Shown here: positions 23,317-30,291 of the stretch, in pieces
Layout of the letters: each line of letters starts with the position of its first letter
Position numbering within the stretch: position 1 is the stretch's first letter
Origin: a bacterium
GTDB lineage: Bacteria; Sysuimicrobiota; Sysuimicrobiia; Sysuimicrobiales; Segetimicrobiaceae
Direction: 5' to 3'
Length of the DNA stretch: 64,000 bases
Assembly: GCA_035308905.1 (NCBI GenBank)
Contig: DATGFS010000026.1
Coordinates: forward strand, 1 to 64,000
The notes under the pieces: generated by a model
Database searches by the model: none
What the model was told of the DNA's origin: nothing
Seen by the model: only the letters and a program-made list of their open reading frames with translations
Program-made: the position numbers and the translations under genes

Positions 23317-23991
23317 TTACTTGTCGCGCATTGGCATGACCAGGGCTTCTACCTGCGCGGATTCCTTGGAATGGGAGACTACCACCTTGGTAGCCTTCTC
23401 CGAGCCGTGGAACTCGAAGCGTACCATCGGCTTATGCCCGTCATCGGCGAGCGCCGCCAAGGCTTTGAGTGTGTCCGCGAGAATGTTGGCATCGAAGGCG
23501 ATTGCGAAGGTAGGCTCATCCTTCGGCATTACCTGGTCGATATTCGGGTAGTTCCCGTCCACCGGCTTAACGGGCGTGATAGATGCGGATTGCAGGTCGG
23601 TAGACGCGAAGGTAACTTGCGCTTGTTCCATTGTGAGGGCGAGACAGCCGAGGATGGGCCGATACTTAGGCTTAGGGACGGCCTTAAACGCCTTCTTCCA
23701 GGCGTCCAGGGGGATAATCGCTTCTTGAGCGCCGTTAGCGTTGGCGTCGAATCCAGCGATGGTCGGGAAGTCTTCGGGCTTGAAAGGGGTCGGCACGGTC
23801 GCCCGAATCATCCTCGCCCCGTCCGTAGCTTCGATAATCACCCCTGCGTCAGTCGCCTTTACGTGGACACCGCATAGGGCCGAACGGTTCTCATCCTTAC
23901 TGGCAACATCTGCAACCCGTTCAAACGCTTTGGGAATCAGAATCATCTTTGCCGTGCGGGGGACTTGCGGAGAATCCTGTTCCTGTGCCAT
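23317..23991 (-). CDS. DnaN-like sliding clamp homologue, two-domain, 224 aa
   Basis: ATG 23991 follows AAGGAGG and gives MAQEQDSPQVPRTAKM. Features of the beta clamp are visible: GVHVKATDAGVIIEATDGARM (domain-II-like ATDG-x-R), AIIPLDAWKKAFKAV, PVDGNYPNIDQVMPK (the GxYPDYxxVIP element) and a C-terminal VEALVMPMR, which matches the DnaN ending. At 224 residues it corresponds to domains II and III only; chromosomal DnaN has three domains in about 370. Two-domain clamps such as PCNA and T4 gp45 are trimers, so this may form a trimeric ring for the element, or act as a decoy. Ring formation is inference. Confidence 0.75.
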   Translation of the reverse strand: MAQEQDSPQVPRTAKMILIPKAFERVADVASKDENRSALCGVHVKATDAGVIIEATDGARMIRATVPTPFKPEDFPTIAGFDANANGAQEAIIPLDAWKKAFKAVPKPKYRPILGCLALTMEQAQVTFASTDLQSASITPVKPVDGNYPNIDQVMPKDEPTFAIAFDANILADTLKALAALADDGHKPMVRFEFHGSEKATKVVVSHSKESAQVEALVMPMRDK

Positions 23992-24359
23992 CTGGTCTCG
24001 CCTCCTTTTCGTGATCTCCCAAGGGCAAGGCGAGCGTATCAAAAGGTAGCGTATGTGTCAATAGGTTCCTTATGATACAACACTAAACACGTAGAACCCG
24101 TGATATGAACGGCCTACAGAAGGATGAAGGCTGTTGGGCTCAGCCTATTTCCCTGTGAGGAAGCCTAGGGCAGCACGCGGCCTGGTACGGCGCAGCAAAG
24201 GGATCAAGACCGCATCGGGGGGGGCAGGCCCCCGGGGTGTCCCCCTGCAGACCAGGGACTGGGACCCCTTGGCGATCCGCCGCCCCCTATTGGCAAGTGC
24301 GTGAACAGAGCAACCTGGTTTTCGTGTGATACATCCGTTTTCTGGGAGGAGACAAAACC
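23992..24359. other. Divergent intergenic region
   Basis: About 370 bp between the (-) clamp gene and the (+) small-protein operon, presumably holding both promoters. It contains a run of eight G at about 24217-24224 and G/C-rich segments around 24217-24256 that can pair (GGGG...CCCCCGGGG...CCCCC). TGTGATAC appears at about 24325, 35 bp before the next start, and also twice in the 21.7 kb intergenic region, possibly a shared promoter or operator word. Confidence 0.4.
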
Positions 24360-24530
24360 ATGGTCATGATTCAGGTTGAAGAGGGGAAGGCAGAGGTGTT
24401 CGACGTGGATTTTGATCAGGCTCTATCGGCTCTGCGTTTTCTCAGAGACCGGATTCCACCAAAACCACGGACTCCATCGAGCAGAAAGACCAAGCCGGTG
24501 CGGAAGTCCGTGAGACGGTCAGGGCGATGA
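24360..24530 (+). CDS. Small beta-beta-alpha protein, 56 aa
   Basis: ATG 24360 follows GGGAGGAG; a second in-frame ATG lies two codons later. The product starts MVMIQVEEGKAEVFDVDFDQ, then ALSALRFLRDRIPP and a very basic tail (R/K-rich, ends VRRSGR). The N-terminal unit resembles those of the proteins at 20554 and 25021. Unrecognised; the basic tail suggests nucleic-acid contact. The next gene starts 4 bp after its stop. Confidence 0.65.
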   Translation: MVMIQVEEGKAEVFDVDFDQALSALRFLRDRIPPKPRTPSSRKTKPVRKSVRRSGR

Positions 24531-24534
24531 AATC

Positions 24535-24828
24535 GTGAGTGAAGCAGCCGAGAGAGAAACGACGATCACCTGGAGTGATGCTGACGGGGGGATCGCAATG
24601 GTCTGGACCGCGCAACGCTCGATGGCGAGTCGCCTCAAGAAGATCCGTGGGGCTGAGGTGGTTGAGGTCCACACGACCGAACGCGGTGACTGGACCGGCG
24701 AGACTTGGAGGGTGCCGGTCGCGGCTGTGCTTCCGAGGAACACGAGGAAAGGTCGTCCCATGACGGAGCCTCAGCGACAGGCACTCCGGCGGGCTCATGG
24801 GGCCAGGACACTTGCGGCCGTCGTCTAG
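24535..24828 (+). CDS. Hypothetical protein, 97 aa
   Basis: GTG 24535 lies 4 bp after the preceding stop. The protein contains TTITWSDADGGIAMVWTAQRSM, ASRLKKI and VVEVHTTERGDWTGETWRVP, then a basic C-terminal helix PMTEPQRQALRRAHG. The strand pattern plus W-x-V/A-x-A resembles small phage-encoded proteins of unknown function. No motif identifies a reaction. Coupled to the 56-aa gene upstream. Confidence 0.55.
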   Translation: MSEAAERETTITWSDADGGIAMVWTAQRSMASRLKKIRGAEVVEVHTTERGDWTGETWRVPVAAVLPRNTRKGRPMTEPQRQALRRAHGARTLAAVV

Positions 24829-25020
24829 AAGGGCCTCCACAGTCCCGTCCTGACCCCAAAATCATTGCTCGTGAGCAAGAAATTGGCGGCTCGGGCGTGG
24901 ACCCCGGTGTCTAGATACCCCCTGACGAGAGAAGGCCCTTATAGGACAGTTTTGTGGTTGCCACATGGGTAACCGAAAAACCCTGACGCATCCGCTGGTC
25001 AGTGAAAAGGTGGTGGAACC

Positions 25021-25365
25021 ATGCCATTCATCGCAATCTTCGATGACCAGTCAGGACGCCAGGTGGCTCGCTTCGACCTGAACGAGCCTGATGCCAAAGC
25101 GGTGCTCGGCTACGTCCGAGGCATCGCTGTGTCGCGGCAGAAGCCGAAGACCGCGCAGCAACCGCCGGGATCGCCGATGCCGGAGACGGCCGTCCGATAC
25201 CCGCAGCCTCACCAGCCGGTGTTCGGGCAGCACCCATCCACCGGAGCGGTGCCGGGCAATCTGCACCCTGCCGTTGCGTTGAATGGTCCCGGGACGGCAG
25301 GCGTCTCCAAGAACGCTCCCGACAGGTTCGCGAATCCCAAGTTCCGTCGCCAGCCGGTGAGGTGA
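25021..25365 (+). CDS. Small protein with beta-beta-alpha N-terminus and Pro-rich tail, 114 aa
   Basis: ATG 25021 follows AAGGTGG. Residues 1-38 (MPFIAIFDDQSGRQVARFDL, DAKAVLGYVRGIAVSR) resemble the N-termini at 20554 and 24360; the remaining 75 residues are Pro/Gly/Gln-rich and likely disordered. The gene lies in a run of (+) small genes separated by about 130-190 bp, each with its own Shine-Dalgarno. Function unknown; the repeated occurrence of the N-terminal unit suggests a shared binding partner. Confidence 0.55.
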   Translation: MPFIAIFDDQSGRQVARFDLNEPDAKAVLGYVRGIAVSRQKPKTAQQPPGSPMPETAVRYPQPHQPVFGQHPSTGAVPGNLHPAVALNGPGTAGVSKNAPDRFANPKFRRQPVR

Positions 25366-25493
25366 CGGGGCGTGACGTTTCACGAACGATTGAACGTGGG
25401 GCTAGGCGCTTGGCAGGAGTTGATGGGTCCGGTGACCTGCGAGAATCGGGCCCGGACCTGCCCCCCGATTTTCAAAATACTCTAACAGGGTAG

Positions 25494-26264
25494 GTGAGGT
25501 TCGTGCCCATCCTTTCGCAACCAACCCCAGGGGGAAGCCCCGCTTCGCTCGTTGCTGGTCGATCCAACATCAATCCCTTGCTGCAAAATCAGTCAGGGAA
25601 CCCGGACGTGACCTTTGGACGGCTTGGCCTTCCCTACGCCATGCCTCGTGCAGGGTCTCCTGAAGCGGCTCGGATGCCGCGAGGTGCCGGTGTAGGAATC
25701 AACTCCTCACCGACTGGAGCGGTCGAAGGTGGAGACAGCACCGTGTCTAGGATGCTGGCAAATGCGATGACGCCTCAACCAACAGGTTCCGTTCAGGCGG
25801 CCACAGGCACTCCGCCTCCTGCGGTCATGGCGCAACAGGTGGCTCCGGTGGGTCCAACCGTCCGGCCTGCTCCTCCTGTCACTCCATCGCCGCTGTCGGG
25901 GCCTGCCCCTCAGCCCGCGTCACGGCCTACGGCGGCACCTGCTCCTACAGGACAACCTGCCGGGGGTGGCACGTCGAGCGCAGTAAGGTCCGCTGCTCCG
26001 TCTGCCGCTCCTGCTATGGCCGCTCCCACCGGGGCTCCGTCTCCATGGTGGAACTCGACACCGGCTGCCGGTCAAAACCTGTCTCCAAATTGGTGGGAGA
26101 CCCAGGGCGTACCTCCGAGCGTGATGATGGATCGTTCCGAACAGGACCGACTGGGGCCTTACGGGTTTACGCAGTACAAGAGTCCCGAGGGCAAGCAAGA
26201 TACGGGAGGAACGGGTAAAGATAGCGGCACCACCGAAACGACGGGCCAAGAAGGCAACTATTAA
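25494..26264 (+). CDS. Pro/Ala/Ser-rich low-complexity protein, 256 aa
   Basis: The frame opens with GTG 25494 (MRFVPILSQPTPGG). It is dominated by Pro, Ala, Ser, Thr and Gly, especially residues 100-180, with no signal peptide or membrane helix. The C-terminal part contains two WW-type aromatic motifs, SPWWNSTPAAGQNLSPNWWE, and a polar Gly/Thr tail. Such composition is seen in phage scaffold-like and cell-surface linkers, but nothing here proves either. Codon use is consistent with translation, yet the start has only a weak Shine-Dalgarno. Confidence 0.5.
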   Translation: MRFVPILSQPTPGGSPASLVAGRSNINPLLQNQSGNPDVTFGRLGLPYAMPRAGSPEAARMPRGAGVGINSSPTGAVEGGDSTVSRMLANAMTPQPTGSVQAATGTPPPAVMAQQVAPVGPTVRPAPPVTPSPLSGPAPQPASRPTAAPAPTGQPAGGGTSSAVRSAAPSAAPAMAAPTGAPSPWWNSTPAAGQNLSPNWWETQGVPPSVMMDRSEQDRLGPYGFTQYKSPEGKQDTGGTGKDSGTTETTGQEGNY

Positions 26265-26389
26265 CGCGTGAGCCACAAAAGGAACCATCGGGGAGTGGAG
26301 ACAATCGTCTCTGCTGCCCGAGCGCGTCACGGCGAGACGGAGAGAGAACGGCACCTCCACACACTCAGGTCACATAAGGAGAAGTAGTC

Positions 26390-26617
26390 ATGGCCTCCCC
26401 TGACGATCTGCGCAAGAGAAAAGGTAGAGGTGAGAAAACAACGATTGAACGGATGCTGGAAAAAGGAAGAGGCTCTTCGGAGCACCCTGGCGTAGAGGCT
26501 CCCTATCCAAAGGTTCCGGGGTCTCCGGATCAGCCCGGTGGAGAGCCGGACAGGGGAAAGGGTCCGGGCCGTTCGGATCAGCCCCAAGGATTTTCGTCCA
26601 CGGCGTCGAATAAGTAA
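26390..26617 (+). CDS. Small disordered basic protein, 75 aa
   Basis: ATG 26390 follows AAGGAGAAG. The first 30 residues (MASPDDLRKRKGRGEKTTIE, RMLEKGRG) are basic and helical; the rest is Pro/Gly/Asp-rich with repeated PGSPDQPGG/GRSDQPQG units. Unrecognised. It is the last small gene before the integrase, which begins about 210 bp downstream. Confidence 0.5.
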   Translation: MASPDDLRKRKGRGEKTTIERMLEKGRGSSEHPGVEAPYPKVPGSPDQPGGEPDRGKGPGRSDQPQGFSSTASNK

Positions 26618-26827
26618 GGGCACCCCCGGTTTTTAACCTGCACCTGCCCAGGCGAAATGTTGGCAGGAGCCCACGCAAGCACCTCTGCGATCCTACCGAC
26701 CAGGAGTTGTCCCGTGCCTCCCGTTGAGGCACACGGGACGGGTCCCCCCGTGTCCTCTCCATCCAAGGAACGCTCCACCGTCAATCGAAACCTCTCTCCC
26801 GCAGCGCTTCGAGCGCGGGGGTGGGCG

Positions 26828-27934
26828 ATGCCAGGGCATATCCGAAAGTTCCGGAAGTATCACGTTCTTCGGATTCACATCGGGCACAGGAAGTACCGAG
26901 ACTACTACTACCGAACCCGTCAAGAGGCCGAGGCCGCGCAGGCAGAACTAGCGACCCATGTGCGGGCGCACTCCTCGGGTCTCGGCATCGCCGGGAGTCC
27001 CAAAGAGCGATTGGCACCGTACCTGCATGACTGGCTCGACCTGCGCCGAGGGCGACTCTCCCCGAAGACCGCAGAGCGATACGACTCAATGATTACACGG
27101 ATTGGGAAAGACCCGCTCGGCAGCCTGCTCCTACACCGCGTCTCCAGTCGCTCCCTCGAAGCGTTCTATGTACGGCTTGGGGAGCGGGGACTGTCGGCGA
27201 CGACAGCCCATCACTACCACCGCTTTTTACACAAGACGCTCAGAGATGCTGAGCGGCAGGAATTGATCCGCCAGAACCCGGCGCACCTGGCTGAGGGGCC
27301 ACGGCGCACACAAGCACGACCGGAGGTCTGGACAGAAGCGCAGGTCCATTTGTTCCTGAGCGAAGCCCGCGAGCGAAGCCAGCACTATCCGCTGTACTTG
27401 TTCTTAGCCGCCACAGGGTGCCGCCTGGGAGAGGCCCTGGCGCTTCACTGGACAGACGTGGACCTGAGGGAAGCGGACGTGACGATCCGCTCTTCGCTCG
27501 TGAGGCCGCGCGGCGGCGGATACGTAGTGAAGACTCCAAAGACCCGCAGTTCGGAACGATGCGTCGGGATCCCTCAGGAACTTATCGAGTGCTTGAAGGC
27601 GATGCCCAGACGGGGAGAGTTTGTCTTCTCGCGGCGGGACGGTGGGCCGCTCCACGCGAACAATCTGCGACGGCGCGACCTCCAGAAACTGTGGGAGAAA
27701 AGGTTGGATGGCACTCCGTCATCGTTGACAGCGATGTCATGGAGGCGGGCCCTGCACAACCTCAGACACTTTCATGCCTCGTATCTCCTCCAGCAAGGTG
27801 CCAACGTGCGGGCCGTCTCGGAGAGACTGGGGCACCGAACAGCATCATTCACACTGAACACCTACGCTCACGTCATCCGCCGGAAGGACGCGACCACGGG
27901 GATGATTGCGGAGTTTCTGGCGCGATCAGTGTGA
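26828..27934 (+). CDS. Tyrosine recombinase/integrase of the element
   Basis: A 368-residue phage-type integrase. ATG 26828 starts MPGHIRKFRKYHVLRIHIG, the usual opening of the arm-binding (AP2-like) domain; the frame is open further upstream, but that stretch has no integrase character. A SAM-like core-binding domain (LAPYLHDWLDLRRGRLSPKT) is followed by the catalytic domain with Arg in GCRLGEALALHW, Lys in VKTPKTRSSER, HNLRHFHAS (HxxR), LGHRTAS and the nucleophile in NTYAHV. All catalytic positions are intact. It lies 1.6 kb inside attR and is the obvious enzyme for integration into tRNA-Lys. Confidence 0.95.
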   Translation: MPGHIRKFRKYHVLRIHIGHRKYRDYYYRTRQEAEAAQAELATHVRAHSSGLGIAGSPKERLAPYLHDWLDLRRGRLSPKTAERYDSMITRIGKDPLGSLLLHRVSSRSLEAFYVRLGERGLSATTAHHYHRFLHKTLRDAERQELIRQNPAHLAEGPRRTQARPEVWTEAQVHLFLSEARERSQHYPLYLFLAATGCRLGEALALHWTDVDLREADVTIRSSLVRPRGGGYVVKTPKTRSSERCVGIPQELIECLKAMPRRGEFVFSRRDGGPLHANNLRRRDLQKLWEKRLDGTPSSLTAMSWRRALHNLRHFHASYLLQQGANVRAVSERLGHRTASFTLNTYAHVIRRKDATTGMIAEFLARSV

Positions 27935-28072
27935 AGGATGCGCCCCATCCAGCCAGGCCATGTATTTCAAGGCCAGGCGAAGGGTTGCTAAGATCTAACA
28001 GCGTGGATTGTGGTCGTTGCTGGATCTCAGTTAAGCAATCAGTAGGGTCGTTCGTGGGGTGAGGGGACCGCC

Positions 28073-29320
28073 ATGAACACCGTAATCGTCTTAGTCAGCC
28101 TTTTCGCCCTGCTGGTCTTCGTCGCGTGGATCATAGACAATGCGAAGACCGCCAAAGTCTATCGCACCCTAAGGCCGAAGCTCGACAATCTTGAAAACCA
28201 GGAACAAGCCTTCAAGAATCAACAGGCTGATTGGGCGCGAAAGCTTGAAAACCACGAACAAGCCTTCAAGAATCAACAGGCTGATTGGGCGCGAACTCTT
28301 GAGGCAGAGAAGTTCGAATGGGCTCGGAAGATCGAGGCGGACAAGAAAGCTATTGAGATGATCGCGCACGAAAAATCCGTGGGTTTCCCCTGGCTGGCAG
28401 AGGCGTATGCGGACTACTTCCACCTGCTGGACATGAAAGAATCGAATTACCTACGGCACAAATCGCATCCAGCCGTGAAATCAGCGCAGCAAGTTCGTGA
28501 AATCGCACAGCAGCGGCGAATCGCCGAAAAGACATGGCGTGTTCTGAAGTATCAACTCAAATATTACGAGGAACTCTTCCCATTCTTGGTCGAGTTCAAA
28601 GAAGAGGCCATCGACGACCTCATTCGTCAACTGACGACAGGCACTCCACAGCCAGAAGCGGACGACGAAGATCCGGTAAGGCACTGGTTGACGCAGGCCG
28701 AGTACAGCAGTCTTGCGTCAGCAACAAGAAACCAGCTGGCGCTCGACCGGTATTGGCGAAGGAAGAAGTCCTCCTGGGAACTGGGCCGGGACTACGAGCG
28801 GTACATTGGCTATCTGTATGAAGTTGACGGGTGCCGCGTGTTCTACCAAGGCATCATCGAGGGGTTCGCAGATCTTGGTCGAGACTTGGTGGTTGAACAC
28901 CCTAGCGGCCAAATCGAAATTATCCAGTGCAAATACTGGTCCCAGGACAAGCTCATCCACGAGAAGCATATCTTTCAACTCTACGGCACCCTGGTTGCGT
29001 ATCGGATCGACCATCCTCAGTCCCAGGTTTCCGCCACCTTCGTGACCTCCACGGCTCTGTCGGACAGGGCCAACCAATTTACGAAGGCTCTAAACATACG
29101 TTCCTTGCAACACCAGCCCTTAAAGCAATATCCTTGCATAAAGTGCAACGTGTCGCAGAGGGACGGCGAGAAGATCTACCATCTTCCTTTTGACCAGCAG
29201 TACGACAGGACACTGATCGGGCACCACAAGCTGGAGTGCTATTTGACGACCGTGGCAGAGGCTGAACGACTTGGATTTCGCAGGGCCTTTCGCTGGCACG
29301 GAGATTCTGCGGCGTTGTAG
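28073..29320 (+). CDS. Membrane-anchored restriction-endonuclease-like protein with coiled coil
   Basis: A 415-residue protein: one N-terminal TM (VLVSLFALLVFVAWII), a charged coiled coil with an exact tandem duplication (residues about 40-75), a helical middle region, then a PD-(D/E)XK-like core (FADLGRDLVVEHPSG and EIIQCKYWS: Asp plus Q-x-K). The C-terminus has CIKC, GEKIYHLPFDQQYDRT and AEAERLGFRRAF, matching the short IYHxP...YDxT...EAExxGFR domain seen at the ends of some secreted nucleases. Membrane anchoring recalls the Mrr-like protein at 16866. It is the last gene before attR, a common place for defence cargo. Confidence 0.75.
   Translation: MNTVIVLVSLFALLVFVAWIIDNAKTAKVYRTLRPKLDNLENQEQAFKNQQADWARKLENHEQAFKNQQADWARTLEAEKFEWARKIEADKKAIEMIAHEKSVGFPWLAEAYADYFHLLDMKESNYLRHKSHPAVKSAQQVREIAQQRRIAEKTWRVLKYQLKYYEELFPFLVEFKEEAIDDLIRQLTTGTPQPEADDEDPVRHWLTQAEYSSLASATRNQLALDRYWRRKKSSWELGRDYERYIGYLYEVDGCRVFYQGIIEGFADLGRDLVVEHPSGQIEIIQCKYWSQDKLIHEKHIFQLYGTLVAYRIDHPQSQVSATFVTSTALSDRANQFTKALNIRSLQHQPLKQYPCIKCNVSQRDGEKIYHLPFDQQYDRTLIGHHKLECYLTTVAEAERLGFRRAFRWHGDSAAL
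28190..28297 (+). repeat. Tandem 54-bp duplication in the nuclease coiled coil
   Basis: Two adjacent 54-bp units (28190-28243 and 28244-28297) encode LENQEQAFKNQQADWARK and LENHEQAFKNQQADWART, nearly identical at DNA level; a degenerate third unit (LEAEKFEWARK) follows. The in-frame duplication lengthens the coiled coil between membrane anchor and nuclease. Confidence 0.9.
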
Positions 29321-29513
29321 TAGCCGATATTCGACCATCCGCCCGGCAGTACCGTGAAGTGCTTATGAACGCTGACCGGCTTAGGGATTCTTTGAGCGGT
29401 GCAGGTCTTGAACCTGCGGCCTCATCCGTGTACCCTTCGGATACCCATCACCTGTCGTATCGGAACACGCTAGAGCCCTTGGTAATCAAGGCCCAGAGAA
29501 AATAACACCCGAA
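29321..29513. other. Spacer before attR with a tRNA T-arm-like hairpin
   Basis: No gene. On the (-) strand 29417-29401 reads GCAGG-TTCAAGA-CCTGC, a T-arm-like hairpin, followed by ACCGCTCA as a possible acceptor end; a matching 5' half is not found, so it is at most a tRNA relic. Confidence 0.3.
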
Positions 29514-29558
29514 CTTTTAACCCGGGCGTCGGGGGTTCGAGTCCCTCAGGGCCCACCA
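29514..29558 (+). repeat. attR, 45-bp direct repeat of the tRNA-Lys 3' end
   Basis: Identical to 10043-10087, from the anticodon loop to CCA. It defines the right end of the integrated element. Confidence 0.93.
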
Positions 29559-29682
29559 GAACTTTTTCGGTACGCTACACTCCGTTCTTGCACGTCCTCT
29601 GCTATCCGCCGCGGCGAGGGACAGGCGTCGAGGTACAAGAATAGTCTCTGAACTTGCCACGGCGGCACAAAAGGGGGAACAG

Positions 29683-30195
29683 ATGAGAAATCGCGTGTGG
29701 CTCGTCGGCGCACTGCTCATGTCCGCGCTGTTCGCCGGCGCCGCCCTGCGGGTTGATGCGCAGTCGGCGGACGAGAAGACCGTGAGAGCGCTGTACGACC
29801 GATACATTGAAGCGTTCCGGGCGAAGGACATCAACAAGATCATGTCCCTGTACCTTCCGGATGAGAGCCTGGTCGTGTTCGACGCGGTGCCGCCTCGTCA
29901 ATACGTCGGCGCGAAGGCCTTCCGAAAAGACTATGAGGGATTTTTCGCCATATTCCCCGGCCCGAATGCGGGCAAATTCGATGATCTTCGTGTCACCGCC
30001 GCGGGCACGCTCGCGTACGCGCACACTATCGGCACCTTCGATTTGACCGACAAGGCCGGCAAACATGTCACGTGGACGTTCCGCCTCACCGACGTCTTCC
30101 GCAAACTCAACGGGAAGTGGACTATCGTCCATGAGCATGCTTCGTGGCCGGTTGATCCGGCGACCGGCAAGGCGGATTTCCTCTCAAAGCCGTAA
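29683..30195 (+). CDS. Secreted SnoaL-like/DUF4440-type protein, 170 aa
   Basis: A signal peptide (RNRVWLVGALLMSALFAGAA, cleavage near VDAQS) precedes an NTF2-like domain: VRALYDRYIEAFRAKDINKI, MSLYLPDESLVVFD, then strands ending FRLTDVFRKLNGKWTIVHEH. This is the cone-shaped SnoaL/ketosteroid-isomerase-like fold; the exported members are of unknown function. The start ATG is preceded by AGGGGGA. The gene is flanked by attR on the left and a degenerate tRNA-Lys end on the right, so it may be cargo of an older integration. Confidence 0.8.
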   Translation: MRNRVWLVGALLMSALFAGAALRVDAQSADEKTVRALYDRYIEAFRAKDINKIMSLYLPDESLVVFDAVPPRQYVGAKAFRKDYEGFFAIFPGPNAGKFDDLRVTAAGTLAYAHTIGTFDLTDKAGKHVTWTFRLTDVFRKLNGKWTIVHEHASWPVDPATGKADFLSKP

Positions 30196-30206
30196 CATGG
30201 CGTCAG

Positions 30207-30239
30207 CCCGGGCGTCGGGGGTGCGAGTCCCTTAGGGCT
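30207..30239 (+). repeat. Degenerate third copy of the tRNA-Lys 3' end
   Basis: About 33 bp starting CCCGGGCGTCGGGGGTGCGA match the tRNA-Lys end and attR with three mismatches. Likely a relic attachment site from an earlier tandem integration. Confidence 0.65.
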
Positions 30240-30291
30240 GCCGGCCAATACCCGCGTACCACACCCGCCCCCCGCGTCCCTGGATGATCGC

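Larger units (their letters stand above)
10043..29558. mobile_element. Integrated genetic element in tRNA-Lys, about 19.5 kb
   Basis: It is bounded by a perfect 45-bp direct repeat of the tRNA-Lys 3' end (10043-10087 and 29514-29558). It contains a tyrosine integrase at its right side, a serine recombinase, a two-domain sliding-clamp homologue, two DNA-binding proteins, an iteron-like palindrome array, several small uncharacterised proteins, and cargo including two membrane-anchored nucleases and a DUF2971-like protein. Base composition is visibly less GC-rich than the flanks. There are no recognisable capsid, tail, packaging or conjugation genes, so it resembles an integrative plasmid or a satellite rather than a prophage or ICE. 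Confidence 0.93.

Noticed and set aside
26657-26827. Extended N-terminus of the integrase
   Set aside because: The extra 57 codons show no integrase features, while MPGHIRK at 26828 is the common start of this family.
29390-29510. Complete tRNA gene near attR
   Set aside because: Only a T-arm-like hairpin is present; anticodon and D arms do not fold and no matching acceptor 5' strand exists.
10043-29558. Prophage
   Set aside because: No terminase, portal, capsid, tail or lysis genes can be recognised; the Pro-rich protein at 25494 alone is not evidence of a virion.
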